Source: Ustilaginoidea virens
Taxonomy: Eukaryota > Ascomycota > Sordariomycetes > Hypocreales > Clavicipitaceae
NCBI RefSeq assembly: GCF_000687475.1
Contig: NC_057317.1
Span: 1,426,001-1,490,000 of the forward strand
Reading direction: 5' to 3'
DNA length: 64,000 nucleotides
The translations under genes and the position numbers were made by a program. The notes under the pieces are model-generated. The model searched no databases, was not told where the DNA came from, and saw only the letters and a list, made by a program, of their open reading frames with translations. Shown here piece by piece: positions 58,767-64,000 of the stretch (position 1 is its first letter; each line of letters starts with the position of its first letter).

Positions 58767-59268
58767 ATGAATGAATGAATGAATGACATGACATGAGTGA
58801 CAGCTCTGCCTGGGTTGGTTCTGTCTGCTCTGCCATGTAGTCTCCGGGTGCGCTTCGTGAGGACCTCCCCTCTTGCTGCCCCCCAATCAATCTCGATACC
58901 GGCGGCAATTTGCATTTGCATTTGCCTTTGCCTTTACATTTGCATTGTGCCCGTGGGGAGCTGCCGGCCAAGCGATATCGTCATGACAGATATATACGCT
59001 TCTCAACAGTTCACAACCATAGACTTATTTGCTCCCCTCCCGCAAGATACTCTGGCCATATACCATTCATTTACTACAAGACTAAGACTGTTATTCGTAC
59101 ACGGAACAAAGGGACATGATATTCTAGGGTTACGCTTCCGTTGTGTCGTCGTTTCTCGTCGTTTCTCGTCGTTTCTCGTCTTCTTGACCCGCCATTGCAT
59201 CGTGGCCTGCCAACATCATGCCAATGTGGGCCAGACAAAACAAAAGCTCCAGGGACGTTGCCGTGCTC
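58767..59268. other. convergent intergenic region
   Basis: About 500 bp between the Yar1-like gene and the thaumatin-like gene. It holds a GAAT repeat directly after the stop codon (58764-58784) and a 3 x GTTTCTCGTC repeat near 59149-59178. No gene is seen. Confidence 0.6.
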
Positions 59269-60190
59269 TCACAGCATGACCAGCAAACTAATCAGCGACA
59301 CCAGCAGAGAAAGCATCCGTCCGTGGCAAGGTCTCGCTGTGCCGGCCGCCCCTTTGTCAGCTTCGATATAGGTGACATTCCGGAGCAGGTTCATAGTCCT
59401 TGCTGACAGCCTGCCACCACTGGCCAGCTGGGAAAGCTCCTGACCCAACTGCCGCAAGATGTTAGTCGAGCGGCCCGACGGGCACATGACCACTTCCCAC
59501 CCGCCACCTTTGGGAACGATAAAGGTTGACCGTTGGTCGTCAAAGGCGAAGCTGTACGCATCAGGGCAAACCGCCTTTACCGCTCTGCTGTAACTCGAGG
59601 GCTTGCATATCTTGGCGTCGTGGTACTTGCCGATGCAGCAGTCTTGGTCTGAGCCGGTTGCCGCACAAGCGCTGTTGCAGGGGGAGAATGCCGGTCTGCG
59701 GATCTTGTCATCAGGATACGGGTACACGCCGTCTCCAGGCTTCGTGGGCGGGAAGGCGAGGTTGGGCCACGGACACCAGTTTTCGATGCTGTCGTTGGTT
59801 TCCTGCGGCTCCAAAGGGACGGGATAAGACGAGTTTGCGTAGAAAGTGCCCGTCTTGGCATTGCTGTAAAGCCACCCGGTCGTCGCAATGCACGCACAGT
59901 TTGTCAGGTTGGGTGGGATATACGTCGTGTTCTTGGCCGGGAGGTAATTGATGCCCATTGGGATATTGTAGCCGTCTACCAGGGAGATGTCGTAGAATGT
60001 CTGCATGCCCGTGGTGCCGCCAGCCAGGTTGAATTCAGCGAGCGTGGCCGGGGTTGCTCCCTGTTGAATTCTCGCGTTGAAAGAAATTAGCCCACTTACC
60101 GCTCACTGCTTGCTGCGTCCGTGCAGAGAGAGACAGAGGCAGAGGCAGAGGCAGAGGCAGAGGCAGAGACAGAGGCAGAGGCAGAGACAG

Positions 60191-60245
<55 letters not shown>

Positions 60246-60705
60246 CACTCACGCTAAATTCGCAGTCCAACTTGGCAAAACAGTCTCCCGTCTTGCAGGC
60301 ACAGGAATCACCATTGACCGTGCAGTTTGTCCTCCCCCAGACTCGACCCTGCCAGTTGGGCGCAACCCATAGCGTCCTGTTTTTGCCAGGTTGCAATTCA
60401 AACCCTCCCGTGCCTGGACCGGTACCAGACTGGGTAGCAAGTCCGGGCCAGATGGTGGTCTCGCATTTGTTTGTTACCACGAGAGGTATCTTGCCTTGCC
60501 AGTCTTCGGGAGGGCCTCGTTTTGCTGGGATGCTGCGTTTCGTGTACCGGAAGAAGTCGGCCTGCCAGGGTTCCGTTGCGCTCGAAAGCCGTCTCAAGTG
60601 AGCCGCAGGGACCAGCGAGCCCAAGGTGGCAATGGTGAGCAGCAGGTGATTGACGCAGCACTGTGAGCGAGGCTTTGCAGAGGCACGCCTTGTTGATACG
60701 ACCAT
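59269..60705 (-). CDS. thaumatin-like protein, predicted GPI-anchored
   Basis: Two exons on the minus strand, 60705-60253 and 60060-59269, give 414 aa. It is an extracellular thaumatin-family protein. After an N-terminal hydrophobic signal (about residues 19-36) the domain starts VVTNKCETTIWPGLATQSG, then GFELQPGKNRTLWVAPNWQG, RVWGRTNCTVN, and after the join GATPATLAEFNLAGG and FYDISLVDGYNIPMGI. At least 15 cysteines suit the disulfide-rich fold. Asn-Xaa-Thr/Ser sites are frequent. A short hydrophobic C-terminus (SLLVSLISLLVML) suggests a GPI anchor. The 192-nt intron contains a long purine microsatellite. The Met at 60705 fits the signal; the frame is open further upstream. Fungal members of this family may act on the cell wall, but activity is unproven here. 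Confidence 0.9.
60121..60241. repeat. intronic (AGAGGC)n/(GA)n microsatellite
   Basis: About 120 bp of GAGGCA/GAGACA hexamers followed by about 20 GA dinucleotides. It fills most of the single intron of the thaumatin-like gene, as a polypyrimidine tract on the coding strand close to the donor side. Confidence 0.92.
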
Positions 60706-61897
60706 TGCCCCGGGATATTGATTGGTTGGATTGCCGCAACGCAGTTCCAACGGCGAGGCTATGGACGACAGGAAGAAGCGGAAGCGGAACAGGGTTGCCC
60801 AGACTTTCAAGGGGGAAGAGGGGGGGGGGGGGGGGGGAACAAGTTGCAGATGGCAGCCGTCAGCCGTATACGAACAAAACGCACAAACACACGCGGATGC
60901 TCGTTTCTCTCGCTCCGGGCTTGGGTACAATATAGATGGTGATTTGGTTCCACTCCGCCCTCCCCCCAACCACACAAATAATCAAATAATACCGAGTACT
61001 AGAGATGTTGTCCAAACCGGATTTGGGTTCCCCCCCGCCCCTGCCCAGGACTCGTACGCCACAGGTAAAACTCCGTACAATGCGCAAGAACTTGGACTAG
61101 GATGACGAACAGGCCCCGTGTGTGGTTATGTTAATCGCTGCAAATCTACAAATCTATGTCGGCAGTTAGCTTGGGCACGGGCTCAAGATACAGACGGGAG
61201 GACACTCAACATGTCAGCCGAACAGGAAGTATTGAAAAGGAATCGAAACAACGGTGAGAGGACCTGGCCAGCAAGACAGTCGAGGTTGTGTAAAGTAGCC
61301 AATTGGGAGGGAAAGGAAGCCCAAAAACAACAATAAGCGCCTCGTGGCAGCCGCTGCTCTGGCCTCTCACCAGGGCGGAAGGGGGGGAAAGTTTGTCGTC
61401 ATGGATGGACCCATGGACCCATGGACCCATGGACCCATGCGCTGATTGGGAAGTTGCGACCGGGTCCAGGAACCGTGCGCGTGTGCCCCACTTTCACCCG
61501 CCAACCTCGGGCATCTTGCCTGGGGACTTAGGTACCTCCTACCTACCGTCTGCCAGCGCGAGAGTAGAGAGACGCAAGCGCATACGGGAATGCCTTCAGT
61601 GATGCCGAGCGACTGGCGACGAGCACCGGAATGCCTTCAGTAATTCTGAGAGACTGGCGACGAGCACCGGAATGCCTTCAGTGATTCCGAGCGACTGGCG
61701 ACGAGCACCGGAATGCCTTCAGTGATTCTGCGCGGCTGGCGACGAGCACCGGTACCCAGGAGCCATGCATCGCGGCAGCAACGCTTCAGAACCAGGCTGG
61801 CTACTCCGTACATACCGAGTAGGCAAACGCCCATGGAACCCATTGACGGCAGGCAGCCTGCTGGCTCATGCGGATTTGTCCTCGTTGCTACAGTACA
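60706..61897. other. intergenic region with minisatellites
   Basis: About 1.2 kb without a supported gene. It contains a G-run near 60820-60837, a 4 x ATGGACCC repeat at 61405-61436, TTAGGTACCTCCTACCTACC near 61528, the 41-bp minisatellite at 61587-61750 and GCTACTCCGTAC at about 61800. Confidence 0.65.
61587..61750. repeat. 4 x 41-bp minisatellite
   Basis: Four tandem 41-bp units, each starting GGAATGCCTTCAGT and ending GGCGACGAGCACC, with a few substitutions in the middle (GATGCC, AATTCT, GATTCC, GATTCT). It starts about 150 bp beyond the stop codon of the phosphopantetheinyl transferase gene, which is on the opposite strand. Confidence 0.95.
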
Positions 61898-62888
61898 TTA
61901 GGCACTCGCCGCCGCTCTTTCTGCCGCGTCCACGACCGCGTCCACGTCCAGCAGCTCCCAGCCCTGCTGCCGCACGCCCAGCGCCTCGGCGTCGTCCCCG
62001 ACCCCCCTGACCACCGTGCAAATCATGTAGTCGCCCAGGAACCACTCCAGCCTCACGTCCAAGCCCTCCACCCTTTCCCCCCTGAACCAGACCTCCAGCT
62101 GCCCCCCCCCGCCCGGCGGGCGGAAATTCCTCATCTCCAAGTCGCCCAGCCACTCGGCCAGCAGCGCCTCGCCGGTCATCTTGACGTACCCTTCCCTCAG
62201 GCACCACAGCGCGTAAAAGTAGGCCAGCCTCCCGTCCACGTCGCCCACGTCGTCCGCGTCGTCCCGGGCAAGCGGGAGCAGCGCCCTCAGCCGCGCCGCC
62301 TCGCCCGGCGCCAGGACGGACTCGTGCATCTCGACGAAGCGCGTCCAGCCGTCCTGGCCGACGAGCGCGTGGTCGCGGTCTCGCCTCTCCGAGGGGCACA
62401 CGACGTCCACGCCAACGGACAGCTGCGGCGGGGGTCGGTGCACGGCGAAGAGCACCACCAGGCCGGCCTGGTGGGAGACGTTGAAGACGAGCGGCTCGGA
62501 CTTGTCGGGCAGCAGGAAGACGGGCTTTGTGCGCGCGTCCCGGACGAACTGCGCCGACGACCAGGGAACCGAGCAGTGGGAGGAGATGGCGAGGCGCTTG
62601 AGGAGGGCGGATCCGAGCGCCAGCTTGGCGTCCTTGACAAAGTGGTACTTGAGGATGGAGGCGCGCTCCTCGGCCGTGAGGAGGGCAAAGGCTCGGGCGG
62701 CCTGGGACGCCGGGTCGGGTCAGTCTCGACTGTGCATTGCTCGGAGATGGTGGAGCAGCAACTCAAAAAGCAGGTTTTTGTACAAAGGTGAGGAATACTT
62801 CTGTGCCGAGGTCTCTGGTTGCTTTGGCGGCTGGCCACAAGGGTCGTGTGTCAAGAACCCATTTGATGACGAGGGGCTGCCGACCCAT
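61898..62888 (-). CDS. npgA: 4'-phosphopantetheinyl transferase (Sfp/NpgA type)
   Basis: Two exons on the minus strand, 62888-62799 and 62701-61898, give 297 aa. The enzyme moves phosphopantetheine from CoA to carrier domains of polyketide synthases, nonribosomal peptide synthetases and alpha-aminoadipate reductase. The N-terminus reads VIKWVLDTRPLWPAAKATRD, then after the join AARAFALLTAEERASILKYH and FVKDAKLALGSALLKR. Catalytic motifs are GVDVV with Asp129, and the WCLREGYVK block with Trp196, Glu200 and Lys204. The exon join (GAA+GCC, phase 0) restores the N-terminal helix known in fungal members. The frame is open above 62888 through a GAT-repeat region, but those residues are repetitive and the Met at 62888 is preferred. 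Confidence 0.92.
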
Positions 62889-62985
62889 GATGGCGACGGC
62901 GACGGCGATGGTGATGGCGATGGTGATGGCAATGGCAATGGTGATGGTGATGGTGATGGTGTTGGTGATGGTGTTGGTGTCGGTG
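62889..62985. repeat. GGTGAT/GGCGAC hexamer repeat
   Basis: About 95 bp of imperfect GATGGT, GATGGC and GACGGC units, abutting the PPTase start codon and probably in its 5' UTR. Confidence 0.9.
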
Positions 62986-63713
62986 ATTTGGCAAGAAGCT
63001 CGAGACTCGAGAGTTTTGCGCCAAATTGAATTACCCCGCGTCGACAAGGAACCGGTCAGATGGATTGGTGCCGAATGTATGTGGTCGGTCACTGGTGACA
63101 TTTTGGAGATCCACCGTGGAGCGTCAACCCGTCGTTCGCCGCTGGGCAAGCCAAGCAACATACAATACAGGACAGTACCAACCAACCAACCAACCAACCA
63201 TCCAGGTCGAAAGCCGTCATTTACACCTCACCGCAGGTGTGTCCACCGTCATAAAAATAAGAATACGGCACGCCGCGATGCATGCGGCCCCGGATCGTCT
63301 TGTCAAAACTCACTTGTCTATATATAGATTAAATCACCGCCAGACCCTGTTCATAAAGCATGTCTTCGTCTCCTTCCCCCTTCCCCCTTCCCCCGCAGAC
63401 ATGATCAAACGGAAACGGGCTCTTCACTCGTGCCCCCAGCCCTTTTGAATAAAAACCTCACTGCCAGCCGCCTGCCAGCTACTCCCCAGCTACTCCCCAG
63501 CTACTCCCCAGCGCCATGTCGCGTCCTCCCAGTGCCTTTCAATCGCCCACCCGTTGACACGCTGGCTATATCACTAGGTATCATTGGTCTCCCGCTCAAC
63601 GTGAACAAGTTGAACACCCCTTCTCTAATGCAAAAACTGATTGAACCGTGTCCGCAGACATCGCCTCGTCGTCTCATTGCCGCCTCGCCCCCCTGTCTGT
63701 CTTGGCCGCCCTT
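62889..63713. other. intergenic region and PPTase leader
   Basis: About 820 bp between the PPTase start and the last exon of the next gene; both genes are on the minus strand. It holds the (GATGGT)n repeat directly at the start codon, a CCAA repeat near 63179-63199 and a 3 x AGCTACTCCCC repeat near 63477-63510. No gene is supported. Confidence 0.6.
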
Positions 63714-63913
63714 TCACCTGAAGCGAGCTCTGCATCGGCCCATAACCTCGCCTTGGCAAACCAGCTCGGCGCTAAACTCGGAGCCATCGAGGGTCAGGTA
63801 AATATCAAAATAGACGCGGTAAAACGTTCCCTGTGGCGTGTCCATGCGTTCAAAGTCTTTCTCGAGGTTCTTGCGTGATAGATCGGAGGTGAGAGTGACA
63901 ACTTCTTTGATTC
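63714..63913 (-). CDS. last exon of a probable Hsp70-like protein (partial)
   Basis: The final exon of a minus-strand gene whose remainder lies beyond the window. It starts after an acceptor TTGTACAG at 63914, with a branch-like CTAAC upstream, and ends with a stop at 63714. The 66 residues include IKEVVTLTSDLSRKN, then FYRVYFDIYLTLDGSEFSAE and LVCQGEVMG. The pattern of VxxLxxDLS followed by FYRV-x-FDI and a G-x-V-x-G close resembles the C-terminus of fungal Hsp70/HSP12A-like ATPases. The assignment rests on a short segment without the ATPase motifs, so it is tentative. Confidence 0.4.
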
Positions 63914-64000
63914 CTGTACAATGCGTTAGCAAGTCACGTTGGCTTTCCCCCCTCCCAAAGAAAGAAACAAGAAGGAAAAGAAAAAAAAAAAAGAAAAAAA
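63914..64000 (-). other. intron of the edge gene, truncated
   Basis: On the minus strand a long pyrimidine tract followed by CTAAC and CAG, typical of a fungal 3' splice region. The donor lies outside the window. Confidence 0.5.

Noticed and set aside
61898..62888. Secondary metabolite cluster around the PPTase
   Set aside because: No synthase, transporter or cluster regulator is seen nearby; fungal PPTases are usually stand-alone.

Overview
This window is nuclear DNA of a filamentous ascomycete, most likely a member of the Sordariomycetes and probably the Hypocreales. The evidence is a Kex2-processed alpha-pheromone precursor with WCxRPG(E/Q)PCW repeats, short GT-AG introns with fungal CTAAC-like branch sites, CFEM, 2EXR and Fmp46 families typical of Pezizomycotina, and GC-rich genes separated by intergenic DNA full of homopolymers and minisatellites. 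No prokaryotic operon, CRISPR array, intact transposon or secondary-metabolite cluster is visible. I could not assign a species.

Layout. 0-9 kb: alpha-pheromone precursor and an AlkB-like dioxygenase on the minus strand, with two gene-poor stretches of about 3.0 and 4.8 kb. 9-18 kb: a Rho1 GEF (Rom2 type), then the divergent mitochondrial pair MPC2 (minus) and complex I subunit nuo10.5 (plus). 18-27 kb: a 1,576-residue uncharacterised RRM-like protein, the Fmp46 redox protein and a fatty-acid desaturase, all minus. 27-34 kb: a patch of near-perfect palindromes, a 112-aa conserved fungal protein split over four exons, then a housekeeping run (eL14, NAC alpha, ATP synthase subunit d). 34-42 kb: UBC13 (carrying an apparent +1 frameshift), the SEA-complex WD40/RWD protein Mtc5 and a 2EXR protein. 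42-54 kb: gene-poor, microsatellite-rich DNA with one small predicted membrane protein and GPI2. 54-64 kb: CFEM GPI protein, MED31, the divergent RPC11/Yar1 pair, a thaumatin-like GPI protein, an NpgA-type phosphopantetheinyl transferase and the last exon of a probable Hsp70-like protein cut by the window edge.

The genes do not form one pathway. Meaningful pairings are MPC2/nuo10.5 (both mitochondrial inner membrane) and RPC11/Yar1 (RNA polymerase III and ribosome assembly), each divergent over a short shared promoter, and the eL14-EGD2-ATP7 run. Many genes have tiny exons of 10 to 21 nt. I reconstructed these by hand from splice signals, reading frame and family alignment from memory; exon coordinates are in each entry. 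The points most worth checking are the two-class pheromone precursor with a degenerate sixth repeat, the UBC13 frameshift, the palindrome patch at 27.6-27.7 kb and the 41-bp minisatellite at 61.6 kb.
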